This document shows, in pieces, positions 6,912 to 14,294 of a stretch of DNA of 14,417 nucleotides. Position numbers and translations under genes: made by a program. The stretch's first letter is position 1. Each line of letters begins with the position of its first letter. This DNA comes from Hyphomicrobiales bacterium (GTDB taxonomy: Bacteria > Pseudomonadota > Alphaproteobacteria > Rhizobiales > Devosiaceae): contig WFOP01000004.1 in NCBI GenBank assembly GCA_015487985.1, positions 1-14,417 on the forward strand. The letters are read 5' to 3'. A model generated the notes under the pieces. It did no database searches. It saw nothing but the letters and a program-made list of their open reading frames with translations, and had not been told where the DNA came from.

Positions 6912-8630
6912 ATGAATGCAAAATCCTCGCCCCTTGCGATTGTGCCGGCGCTGGTTCTGGCCCTGCTCCTTATTCCCATCGGTGTGGCAACCCTTTCTTT
7001 GCTGGGCACTGCCCTTGACTGGAAGGGGGGCTGGTGGTCCCATTCGCTTGAGCCGCTTCAATCCGCCTCCGGCTCATTTGAAGCGGTTTTGAATACGCCC
7101 GGATTTTGGACATCGGCAGGCCTGTCCTATTGGATTGGCATTTTAACGGCGCTGATATCCCTCACCATTGTCATGCTGTTCATTGCCACTTTCCTTAGCT
7201 CTGGCTGGTTTGTCTGGATCTGGGGGATTATGAAACCCGTTTTGGCGGTGCCCCACGCCGTGGCCGCATTTGGCCTCTTGTTTCTCATTGCCCCTTCGGG
7301 CTTTCTGATCCGCCTGGTTTCCCCCGAATTAAGCGGTTTTGAGCGCCCGCCCGACTGGTTGGTCGTCAATGATCCTGCCGGACTATCCCTGGCACTGGGG
7401 CTGATATTGAAAGAAATTCCCTTTTTGTTTTTTGTCACAATGGCCGCCCTGCCCCAAACGGATTTCCGGCGCACCCGGATTGCCGCCAGTATGGGATATG
7501 GGCGCATATGGAGCTGGTTTCTCTCGGTTTTCCCCGGTGTTTATCTCCAGATCAGACTGCCGGTATTTGCCGTGATTGCCTTTGCCTCCTCCACCATTGA
7601 TGTGGCGCTTATTCTGGGACCGGTTGCCCCCCCCACATTATCCGTACGCATACTGCACTGGATGAACGATCCCGACCTGTCCATGCGCACCACCGCTGCT
7701 GCCGGTGCAATTATTCAGGTGGCCATAACCTTGCTGGCGGTACTGACCTGGTGGGCCGGAGAATATCTGGTACTGAATCTGGGGCGCATGGCGGCCCTGC
7801 GGGGGTGGCGTTTCAAACGCGATAAATTTTTGCGGTTTTTGTCGTCCCTCTTGATGGCCACAAGCGTTTTGGTTGTCAGTGTGGGGCTTGTTCTTTTGGC
7901 GCTTTGGTCCTTTGCCGGGGTGTGGCGTTTTCCCGATGCCCTGCCCCGGGTCTGGACGCTGAGAAGTTGGTCTGCCGAGGCCTCAAATCTGTGGGCAACC
8001 GGGGTGCGCGCCACAATAATCGCCCTTGGGGCCGCGACATTGTCTTTAGCGCTTGTTTTGGCTTCCCTTGAAAATGAATATCGCAGTAACAGGCGCGCCA
8101 CCAGACTGGCCTGGTGGACAATCTATGTCCCGCTACTGGTTCCCCAGATTGCCTTTGTGGGGGGGCTTTCGGTACTTTTTATCCGCTTTTCCATTGATGG
8201 CACCCTGTGGGCGGTTATCCTTGTTCATATGATTTTCACCTACCCCTATATTTATCTGACGCTTTCCGACCCATGGAATACGTTTGATACCCGTTATCTG
8301 AGCGTGGCCCGCTCTCTGGGTAAAAGTATGAACAGGGCTTTCTGGACCATACGGCTGCCCATTTTGCTGCGCCCGGTTCTGGCCGCCTTTGCCCTTGGTT
8401 TTGCGGTTTCCATCGCGCAATATCTGCCAACATTGCTGATTGGCGCGGGGCGTCAACCCACTTTGACGACAGAGGCCATTGCGTTGGCAAGTGGGGGGAA
8501 CAGGCGGGTAATTGGCACCTATGCACTGGTGCAGACCCTGTTGCCCCTGATAGTGTTTGCGCTGGCAAACCTTGTGCCCAAATTGCTTTGGGCCAATCGG
8601 GCGGGCCTGCAAGTCAGAAGTGTGGAGTAA
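6912..8630 (+). CDS. ynjC: YnjC-type ABC transporter permease, two fused domains
   Basis: A 572-residue inner-membrane protein with about 12 hydrophobic segments, made of two fused binding-protein-dependent permease domains. Each half carries an EAA-type loop that contacts the ATPase: residues about 189-208 (RIAASMGYGRIWSWFLSVFP) and about 465-482 (SVARSLGKSMNRAFWTIR, then LP). A basic, non-conserved linker around 297-308 separates the halves. One polypeptide therefore supplies the whole membrane channel of the importer, as in YnjC and ThiP/FbpB-like permeases. It is somewhat longer than I recall for the E. coli protein. AAGGA at 6901-6905 lies 6 bases before the ATG. A run of eight C at 7627-7634 and one of seven G at 8159-8165 are in frame. 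The gene lies 69 bp after ynjB. Confidence 0.88.
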   Translation: MNAKSSPLAIVPALVLALLLIPIGVATLSLLGTALDWKGGWWSHSLEPLQSASGSFEAVLNTPGFWTSAGLSYWIGILTALISLTIVMLFIATFLSSGWFVWIWGIMKPVLAVPHAVAAFGLLFLIAPSGFLIRLVSPELSGFERPPDWLVVNDPAGLSLALGLILKEIPFLFFVTMAALPQTDFRRTRIAASMGYGRIWSWFLSVFPGVYLQIRLPVFAVIAFASSTIDVALILGPVAPPTLSVRILHWMNDPDLSMRTTAAAGAIIQVAITLLAVLTWWAGEYLVLNLGRMAALRGWRFKRDKFLRFLSSLLMATSVLVVSVGLVLLALWSFAGVWRFPDALPRVWTLRSWSAEASNLWATGVRATIIALGAATLSLALVLASLENEYRSNRRATRLAWWTIYVPLLVPQIAFVGGLSVLFIRFSIDGTLWAVILVHMIFTYPYIYLTLSDPWNTFDTRYLSVARSLGKSMNRAFWTIRLPILLRPVLAAFALGFAVSIAQYLPTLLIGAGRQPTLTTEAIALASGGNRRVIGTYALVQTLLPLIVFALANLVPKLLWANRAGLQVRSVE

Positions 8631-8649
8631 AGTCAGAAGTGTGGCGTAA
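8612..8649 (+). repeat. 19-bp tandem duplication at the ynjC/ynjD junction
   Basis: Bases 8612-8630 and 8631-8649 are two adjacent 19-bp copies differing at one position only (GTGGAGTAA in the first, GTGGCGTAA in the second). The first copy contains the ynjC stop codon; the second supplies the whole spacer and ribosome-site region up to the ynjD ATG at 8650. With one copy removed, the ynjC stop would directly abut the ynjD start. Confidence 0.9.
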
Positions 8650-9303
8650 ATGACCGATCCGACCAAAAAACCAACCCCGGCAGGCCTGCAACTTGATAAT
8701 GTTGAAATTTTTCAGGGTCCGCGTAAATTATTGGGAATGCACGCTATTATTGGTCCCGGTGAGATTTTAACCCTCATGGGAGCGTCCGGGTCGGGCAAGT
8801 CCACTTTGATCAGTGCAATTGCCGGGTTTTTGCCGCGCTCTTTTTCGTGCACCGGAAATATTTTATTGAACGGGCAATCCATCACCTCTTTGCCGGCGGA
8901 AAAAAGGCGGGTGGGGGTGCTGTTTCAGGATCCCCTGTTATTCCCTCATTTTTCCGTATTGCAGAATATTCTGTTTGCCCTGCCGCCGGGGGGTAAAATG
9001 GCTGAACGGTGTGATAAAGCACGCTCATTGCTCCATGATATTTCCATGGGAGAATTCGCAGACCGGGACCCCGATACGCTTTCAGGGGGGCAAAAGGCCC
9101 GTGTGGCGCTGGCCCGGGTTATTGCCTCAAGGCCCAACGCCTTGCTGCTGGATGAGCCATTTTCAAAACTGGATGCAGATTTGCGTGATTCGATGCGCCA
9201 ACTGGTGAGCGCGGAGGTGACCCGGCGTAAAATTCCCACCCTGCTGGTCACCCATGATAAAGCCGATGCAATCGCCATAGATGGCCCCGTTTTAACCCTG
9301 TAA
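8650..9303 (+). CDS. ynjD: YnjD-type ABC transporter ATP-binding protein
   Basis: A 217-residue cytoplasmic ATPase with all the usual elements: Walker A GASGSGKST (44-52), Q-loop glutamine at 93 (LFQDPLLFPH), signature LSGGQ (144-148), Walker B LLLDEP (165-170), and the switch histidine in LLVTHD (202). The protein is short, as expected for YnjD, with no C-terminal regulatory domain. It powers the YnjB/YnjC importer. The ATG at 8650 immediately follows a TAA in the duplicated spacer. The upstream GAAGTGTGG is only a weak ribosome site, so expression may depend on coupling to ynjC. Confidence 0.92.
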   Translation: MTDPTKKPTPAGLQLDNVEIFQGPRKLLGMHAIIGPGEILTLMGASGSGKSTLISAIAGFLPRSFSCTGNILLNGQSITSLPAEKRRVGVLFQDPLLFPHFSVLQNILFALPPGGKMAERCDKARSLLHDISMGEFADRDPDTLSGGQKARVALARVIASRPNALLLDEPFSKLDADLRDSMRQLVSAEVTRRKIPTLLVTHDKADAIAIDGPVLTL

Positions 9304-9393
9304 TCACAGAAAATTGAACAATTGGTCAAAAATTTAATCTTTTTGCTTGCCCCGGCGTCATTTGCACGCTTGAATTATGACCTATCGTTTTAT

Positions 9394-9422
9394 CGGGATG
9401 AATCCCGGCGACACCAGTCGCC
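9394..9422 (+). promoter_or_regulatory. two adjacent hairpins in the leader of the BMP binding-protein gene
   Basis: CGGGA (9394-9398) pairs with TCCCG (9403-9407) around TGAA, and GGCGAC (9407-9412) pairs with GTCGCC (9417-9422) around ACCA. The two stems share base 9407, so they are abutting or mutually exclusive. They lie 32-60 bases upstream of the start codon, in the 150-bp gap after ynjD. The TCCC of the first stem could also pair with the GGGA of the ribosome site at 9439-9443. No known riboswitch class is recognised. I could not pick a convincing promoter in the same gap. Confidence 0.45.
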
Positions 9423-9453
9423 ACCCGAAACGAAGACAGGGAGATTAACAAAA

Positions 9454-10470
9454 ATGAAAACGAAAACCCTCACTAAACGTCTTGGCGTTCTTGCAGGCGG
9501 TGTTGCACTTGGTGCTGTTCTTGCCGGTTCTGCAATGGCTGAACCTGCGATCATTTATGATCTGGGCGGAAAGTTCGACAAGAGCTTTAACGAAAGCGCC
9601 TATAATGGTGCCACCGGATGGGCCGAAGAGACCGGCATGAGCTTTCAGGATATCGAACTTCAGGCAGATGCGCAGCGCGAGCAGGCGCTTCGCCAGTTTG
9701 CACGTCGTGGTTCAAACCCGGTTGTGGTTGCAGGTTTCTCCTGGGCTTCCGCGCTTGAAAAAGTTGCCGCAGAATTTCCGGACACAAATTTTGCCATCGT
9801 CGACATGGTTGTAGATGCGCCAAACGTTCGTTCGGTTGTATTTAACGAGCACGAAGGTTCATTCCTGGTTGGCGCGCTTGCCGCCATGAAATCAGAAACC
9901 GGCAAAATCGGTTTTGTTGGCGGCATGGACATTCCGCTGATCCACAAATTCTATTGTGGCTATGCTCAGGGTGCCCAGACCATCAACCCGGACATTGAAG
10001 TATTTGAAAACTATACCGGCACAACGCCTGCTGCATGGAACGATCCCATCACAGCCGGTGAATTGGCAAAAGCTGCCTTTGCACGCGGTGCAGATGTGAT
10101 TTATGCTGCCGCCGGCGGTTCGGGTCTTGGTGTGCTTCAGGCCGCAGCTGATGAAGGCAAGTTCTCAATCGGTGTGGATGCAAACCAGAACTATATCCAG
10201 CCCGGCTCGGTTCTCACCTCCATGCTCAAGCAGGTTGATGTTGCCGTGGCAAACGCCTTTACAGACGGCACGACCGGGGAATGGACTTCCGGCTTGAACG
10301 TCATGGGCCTTGCAAATGGCGGTGTTGGCTGGGCGCTTGATGAATATAACGCTGACCTGATTACCGACGAAATGAAAGCAACAGTTGAAGAGCTGACGGC
10401 AAAAATCATTTCCGGTGAAATCGTGGTTCACAACTATCTGGATGACAACACTTGCCCACCGGCAATGTAA
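9454..10470 (+). CDS. BMP-family (PnrA-like) nucleoside-binding periplasmic protein
   Basis: Taken from the ATG at 9454, this is a 338-residue protein with a clear Sec signal peptide, cleaved after AMA at residue 29. It has no lipobox, so it should be a free periplasmic protein. DKSFNESAYNG (42-52) matches the ligand-binding opening of the BMP/PnrA family. The family features FNEHEGSFLVGALA (130-143), GFVGGMDIPLIHKF (153-166) and GVDANQN (240-246) are also present. Family members bind purine or pyrimidine nucleosides. The only cysteines are C168 and C334, which could form a disulfide holding the C-terminus. GGGAG at 9439-9443 serves as ribosome site; an earlier in-frame GTG/TTG-type start would put 44 odd residues before the signal. 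Codon use is less GGG/CCC-rich than its neighbours, which fits high expression. Confidence 0.92.
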   Translation: MKTKTLTKRLGVLAGGVALGAVLAGSAMAEPAIIYDLGGKFDKSFNESAYNGATGWAEETGMSFQDIELQADAQREQALRQFARRGSNPVVVAGFSWASALEKVAAEFPDTNFAIVDMVVDAPNVRSVVFNEHEGSFLVGALAAMKSETGKIGFVGGMDIPLIHKFYCGYAQGAQTINPDIEVFENYTGTTPAAWNDPITAGELAKAAFARGADVIYAAAGGSGLGVLQAAADEGKFSIGVDANQNYIQPGSVLTSMLKQVDVAVANAFTDGTTGEWTSGLNVMGLANGGVGWALDEYNADLITDEMKATVEELTAKIISGEIVVHNYLDDNTCPPAM

Positions 10471-10487
10471 TCGGGGTAGTTCAATAA

Positions 10488-12125
10488 ATGACTGACAAAA
10501 GTCAGGCAAATGAGCAGCGGTCCTCTGGGACCGCTGTTTCACAAAATGCCGCTCCGCAGCTGGCCATTGAACTTGCAGGTATAAACAAGCATTTCGGCCC
10601 TGTTCACGCCAATAAAGACATTGATCTCAAAGTAACCCGTGGCACGGTCCATGGCATCGTGGGGGAAAACGGCGCTGGTAAAACCACGCTGATGTCGATT
10701 CTTTATGGATTTTATACTGCGGAAACGGGAAGAATTTTTGTTGATGGCAAGGAGGTCACCATCAAGGATTCAAGCCACGCCCTTGAACTGGGTATTGGCA
10801 TGGTGCATCAGCATTTTATGCTGGTGGACAATTTTACTGTTCTGGAAAATGTAATTTTAGGGGCGGAAGACGATGCCCTGTTGCAGCCAAGTCTTGACAA
10901 GGCGCGCAAGGTTTTAGCGCAGCTTGCCAGGGACTATGAGCTTGAAGTTGACCCGGACGCCCTGATTGAGGATTTGTCGGTTGGCGGTCAGCAGCGGGTG
11001 GAAATCCTCAAGGCCCTGTATCGGGGTGCAGAAATTCTGATTTTGGATGAGCCGACCGGCGTGCTGACCCCCTCAGAAGCCGATCACCTGTTCAAGGTTC
11101 TTGAAACCTTGCGAAAACAGGGCAAGACCATCCTTTTGATTACCCATAAATTGCGGGAAATCATGGCCATTACCGACGATGTTTCGGTGATGCGGCAAGG
11201 GGCGATGGTTAAAACCCTTGAAACAAAAAACACCGACCCGGCTGAACTGGCCGAACTGATGGTGGGGCGCCGGGTTTTGCTGCGTGTGGACAAGGGGCCA
11301 AGCAATCCGGGCGATGTCAAGCTTGAAGTCAGGGACCTCGTGGTCAAGGACGATATGGATATCACCCGCGTCAAGGGCATAAATTTTGAAGTGCGCGCCG
11401 GAGAGATTGTGGGGATTGCCGGTGTGTCGGGCAACGGCCAGTCGGATATGCTTGAAGCCATAACCGGCATGCGAAAGGCTGACAGCGGCCAGTTGATCGT
11501 CAAGGGAAAAGAAGTTGTTATCAAGGGGGATGACGGCGCGGCCAAACTGCGCGACATGAGTGTGGCCCATGTCCCCGAAGACCGGCAGGAACTGGGCCTT
11601 GTTGTCACCTTTGAGCAATGGGAAAATGCCATTCTTGGTTATCAGGATGATGACAAATATGGCAAAGGGGCTTTTCTTTCTATCCCCGCCGCCCGCGAAG
11701 AAGCCAACCGACACATAGAAAAATATGATATTCGCCCGGCCAATAACCGGCTCAAGGCGGCCAATTTTTCGGGGGGAAATCAGCAGAAAATCGTACTTGC
11801 CCGTGAAATGAGCCGCAACCCGGATGTGCTGGTCGTGGGGCAGCCCACCCGCGGGGTGGATATTGGCGCCATCGAGTTTATTCACAATCAGATTGTTGCC
11901 ATGCGCGATGCGGGCAAAGCGGTTTTGCTGGTATCGGTTGAGTTGGATGAAATCCGCTCTCTGGCAGACCGGATTTTGGTGATGTTTGATGGACATATTG
12001 TGGGTGAAGCTGACCCCGCAACCGCCACGGAAGCGGAATTGGGCCTGTTGATGGCCGGGGTAAGTGCTGACAATGCCCCGGAATCGGATAAGCGGGAAGC
12101 CAATAACAAGGAGAGCGCAAAATGA
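10488..12125 (+). CDS. double ABC ATPase of the BMP nucleoside importer
   Basis: A 545-residue cytoplasmic protein with two ATPase domains, homologous to the NupO/RbsA class. The first domain is intact: Walker A GENGAGKTT (59-67), VHQHF Q-loop (glutamine 108), LSVGGQQ signature (163-169), LILDEP (184-189), switch histidine 220. The second is degenerate in the way usual for this family: GVSGNGQSD (312-320) replaces Walker A, the signature FSGGNQQ (427-433) is good, the Walker B end is VVGQPTRG, and SVE replaces the histidine. One catalytic and one degenerate site is therefore expected. The first 25 residues are a non-conserved extension, and no other usable start follows. The gene lies 17 bp after the binding-protein gene and overlaps the next gene by ATGA. 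Confidence 0.93.
   Translation: MTDKSQANEQRSSGTAVSQNAAPQLAIELAGINKHFGPVHANKDIDLKVTRGTVHGIVGENGAGKTTLMSILYGFYTAETGRIFVDGKEVTIKDSSHALELGIGMVHQHFMLVDNFTVLENVILGAEDDALLQPSLDKARKVLAQLARDYELEVDPDALIEDLSVGGQQRVEILKALYRGAEILILDEPTGVLTPSEADHLFKVLETLRKQGKTILLITHKLREIMAITDDVSVMRQGAMVKTLETKNTDPAELAELMVGRRVLLRVDKGPSNPGDVKLEVRDLVVKDDMDITRVKGINFEVRAGEIVGIAGVSGNGQSDMLEAITGMRKADSGQLIVKGKEVVIKGDDGAAKLRDMSVAHVPEDRQELGLVVTFEQWENAILGYQDDDKYGKGAFLSIPAAREEANRHIEKYDIRPANNRLKAANFSGGNQQKIVLAREMSRNPDVLVVGQPTRGVDIGAIEFIHNQIVAMRDAGKAVLLVSVELDEIRSLADRILVMFDGHIVGEADPATATEAELGLLMAGVSADNAPESDKREANNKESAK
10515..10539 (+). terminator. terminator-like hairpin inside the 5' end of the ATPase gene
   Basis: CAGCGGTCC (10515-10523) and GGACCGCTG (10528-10536) form a perfect 9-bp GC-rich stem with a TCTG loop, followed by TTT. 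It begins 45 bases after the binding-protein stop codon and lies within codons 10-17 of the ATPase gene. It may act as a partial terminator or 3' end protector that leaves the binding-protein message in excess over the ATPase and permease message. The T-run is short, so complete termination is unlikely. Confidence 0.5.
12055..12081 (+). promoter_or_regulatory. inverted repeat near the end of the ATPase gene
   Basis: CCGGGG (12055-12060) and CCCCGG (12076-12081) are complementary around a 15-base loop, 41 bases before the ATPase start/stop overlap with the permease gene. The stem is short with a large loop, so it could be chance in GC-rich coding DNA. Confidence 0.25.
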
Positions 12126-13249
12126 TTGTGCGTAAACCATTGCCCCGATGGGCAGATTTGATTCTCGTTCCATTTTTGAATCTCACCCTCGCTTTTCTGA
12201 TTTCGGGCCTTGTGGTGCTCATTATTGGTGAAAACCCCATTGAGGCGGTGAAAATACTGCTGTTCGGTGCATTCGGATATGGCGAAGGGCTGGGCTATAC
12301 GCTCCATTTCGCCACGAACTTTATCTTTGCCGGGCTGGCATTTTCCATCGCCTCCCACGCCGGACAATTCAATATTGGTGCTGAGGGCCAGGCCTATGTG
12401 GCGGGGCTGGGGGCCATTCTTGTGGCCCTGGCGCTGGACCAGACCCACTGGTTGCTGGTGATGCCCCTGGCCATGATTGCTTCGGCGGCAATTGGGGGAT
12501 TTTGGGGATTTGTGCCCGGATATCTGGCGGCAAAACGCGGTTCTCACGTGGTGATTACCACGATCATGTTTAACTTTATCGCCTCCGCGTTCATGGTCTA
12601 TATGCTCAACAGGGTGCTTAAACAGTCTGACAATATGGCCCCTGAAAGCGCCACGGTTGTAAATGCAGGCAGAATGCCCCAACTGCGTGAGTGGTGGGAC
12701 TATTTCGGATATTCCCCCCTTAACGTCATGTTTTTTGTCGCTGTCGCGGCATTGATTGCTGCCTATATTTTGCTTTGGCGCACTGAACTTGGTTATAAAA
12801 TCCGCACCATGGGTCAGAACCCCAGTGCGGCCCATTATGCCGGGATTTCAAATTCCGCCATCGTCATGATTGCCATGACGATTTCGGGCGCGGTTGCCGG
12901 GATGATTGCCCTGAACGAAGTGCTTGGCGTTCAAAACCGCCTGGTGCTGGATTTCGTGTTTGGCTATGGATTTGTCGGGATTGCCGTGGGGTTGATGGGG
13001 CGGAACCATCCCATTGGTATTGCCCTGGCCGCATTGCTGTTCGGTGCCCTTTATCAGGGAGGGCAGGAACTGGCCTTCATGATGCCCGCCGTTACCCGTG
13101 AAATGATTTTGGTTATTCAGGCCTTGGTGATTTTGTTCACCGGCGCCATGGAAGGTCTGTTCCGGCGACCATTGGAAATGATGTTTGGGATGCTTGAATT
13201 TTCAAAATCTGAAAAAAGTGACGATGCGCCGGCATCGTCCAAAAGTTAG
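12122..13249 (+). CDS. BMP nucleoside importer permease, first subunit
   Basis: A 375-residue inner-membrane protein with about 9-10 hydrophobic segments, of the branched-chain/nucleoside permease superfamily (BPD_transp_2, NupP/YufP-like). Typical motifs are FNIGAEGQAYVAGLGA (around residues 83-98), the cytoplasmic loop RTMGQNPSAAHYAGIS (about 228-243), and GYGFVGIAVGLMGRNHPIG. It pairs with the next gene's product to form the channel. Its ATG overlaps the ATPase stop (ATGA), so translation is coupled. The last 20 or so residues are hydrophilic (KSEKSDDAPASSKS) and coincide with the hairpin at 13220-13239. Confidence 0.92.
   Translation: MIVRKPLPRWADLILVPFLNLTLAFLISGLVVLIIGENPIEAVKILLFGAFGYGEGLGYTLHFATNFIFAGLAFSIASHAGQFNIGAEGQAYVAGLGAILVALALDQTHWLLVMPLAMIASAAIGGFWGFVPGYLAAKRGSHVVITTIMFNFIASAFMVYMLNRVLKQSDNMAPESATVVNAGRMPQLREWWDYFGYSPLNVMFFVAVAALIAAYILLWRTELGYKIRTMGQNPSAAHYAGISNSAIVMIAMTISGAVAGMIALNEVLGVQNRLVLDFVFGYGFVGIAVGLMGRNHPIGIALAALLFGALYQGGQELAFMMPAVTREMILVIQALVILFTGAMEGLFRRPLEMMFGMLEFSKSEKSDDAPASSKS
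13220..13239 (+). promoter_or_regulatory. hairpin at the permease/permease junction
   Basis: GACGATGC (13220-13227) and GCATCGTC (13232-13239) form a perfect 8-bp stem with a GCCG loop. It lies in the last codons of the first permease gene, 8 bases before the AGGAGG ribosome site (13248-13253) of the second. It is placed to protect an mRNA end or to modulate translation of the next gene. There is no T-run. Confidence 0.4.
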
Positions 13250-13258
13250 GAGGCGGAA

Positions 13259-14230
13259 ATGGAATTGTTTGATTCTTTGATTTTGTTGCTGGATTCCACC
13301 GTTCGCCTGACGGTGCCTTTGTTGCTCGCCTGTCTGGCGGGGCTTTATTCTGAAAGGGCCGGCATTTTTGATATTGGCCTTGAGGGGAAGATGCTGGCCG
13401 GTGCCTTTGGTGCGGCGGTTGTTGCGGCCCTGACCGGTTCTGCATGGCTGGGGCTTTTTGCCGGAATTGGGGTGTCCGTGGCCATGGCTCTCGTGCACGG
13501 GGTGGCCTCGATTACCTTCCGTGGCAATCAGATTATTTCAGGTGTGGCCATTAACTTTCTTGCAGCGGGCCTGACAACGCTTTTGGGCCAGACCTGGTTC
13601 AGACAGGGCGGACGCACCCCGCAGTTGAACGGCGATGCGCGTTTTAACGGGTTTGATTTTCCCTTTGCCGACCAACTGGCCGAAGTGCCGGTTGTTGGCA
13701 GCATTTATTCCGAATTGCTTTCAGGACACAACGTGCTGGTCTATGCTGCCTTCTTTGCCGTTCCCATTACCTATTTTGTGCTGTTTCGCACCCGCTTTGG
13801 CCTGCGTTTGCGCGCCTCGGGCGAAAATCCCAAGGCCGTGGATACCGCCGGTGTCAACGTCAATATGATGCGTTTCAAGGCGGTGCTGATTACCGGTATT
13901 TTGTGCGGTATTGCCGGGGCTTATCTGTCCACCGGCATGTCCTCCGGGTTCGTCAAAGACATGACCGCCGGGCGTGGATTTATTGCTCTGGCCGCTTTGA
14001 TTTTTGCCAAATGGATGCCCGTTCCCGCGCTTTATGCCTGTTTGCTGTTTGGTTTCCTCTCAGCCCTTGGCAACTTCATGCAAGGGGCTGAATTGCCCAT
14101 AATTGGCGAAGTGCCGGTACAGCTTGTTCAGGCGCTGCCCTATATCCTGACTGTTGTTCTGCTGGCAGGATTTATCGGCAAGGCAGTGGGGCCAAAAGCC
14201 GGGGGCATTCCCTATGTCAAAGAGCGTTAG
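13259..14230 (+). CDS. BMP nucleoside importer permease, second subunit
   Basis: A 323-residue inner-membrane protein with about 8-9 hydrophobic segments, the NupQ/YufQ-like partner of the preceding permease. LYSERAGIFDIGLEGKMLAGAFGA (about 29-52) is the hallmark of this subunit. The loop RLRASGENPKAVDTAGVNV (about 183-201) matches the ATPase-contact region of the family, and there is a GRGFIALAALIFAKW segment. An unusually strong ribosome site, AGGAGG at 13248-13253, begins inside the stop codon of the previous gene and lies 5 bases before this ATG. The strength may balance output of the two permeases, which are needed in equal amounts. Confidence 0.92.
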   Translation: MELFDSLILLLDSTVRLTVPLLLACLAGLYSERAGIFDIGLEGKMLAGAFGAAVVAALTGSAWLGLFAGIGVSVAMALVHGVASITFRGNQIISGVAINFLAAGLTTLLGQTWFRQGGRTPQLNGDARFNGFDFPFADQLAEVPVVGSIYSELLSGHNVLVYAAFFAVPITYFVLFRTRFGLRLRASGENPKAVDTAGVNVNMMRFKAVLITGILCGIAGAYLSTGMSSGFVKDMTAGRGFIALAALIFAKWMPVPALYACLLFGFLSALGNFMQGAELPIIGEVPVQLVQALPYILTVVLLAGFIGKAVGPKAGGIPYVKER

Positions 14231-14251
14231 CACCCCTGTTGCCAAGGATGG

Positions 14252-14275
14252 TCACGCCGATTTGTAACGGCGTGA
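14252..14275 (+). promoter_or_regulatory. hairpin between the second permease gene and cdd
   Basis: TCACGCCG (14252-14259) and CGGCGTGA (14268-14275) form a perfect 8-bp inverted repeat around ATTTGTAA. It lies in the 64-bp gap before cdd, 6 bases upstream of the cdd ribosome site. AAAATTT follows instead of a T-run, so it is not a good intrinsic terminator. An mRNA processing or stability element, or a repressor site for a downstream promoter, would both fit. Confidence 0.45.
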
Positions 14276-14294
14276 AAATTTGGGAGATTTAATT

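Noticed and set aside
5349..8165. G or C runs of 7-8 bases at 5349-5355, 5764-5770, 7627-7634 and 8159-8165 as phase-variation sites
   Set aside because: All are in frame in intact genes, and GGG/CCC codons are common throughout the window; nothing marks these as switches. They are places to watch for sequencing errors.
9322..9453. 44-residue N-terminal extension of the nucleoside-binding protein
   Set aside because: It would place the obvious signal peptide internally, lacks a ribosome site and covers the leader hairpins.
11418..11860. Broken Walker A and Walker B in the second ATPase domain as a sign of decay
   Set aside because: Degeneracy of the second nucleotide-binding site is usual in the NupO/RbsA-like double ATPases, so it is a family trait and not a pseudogene signal.
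11073..12173. Long open frame of 366 codons on the minus strand, opposite the ATPase gene
   Set aside because: It lies antisense to a gene with clear ATPase motifs, has a His/Pro-rich composition without any family pattern, and no ribosome site. It is a by-product of the codon bias of the real gene. The same applies to the minus-strand frame at 11888-12835.
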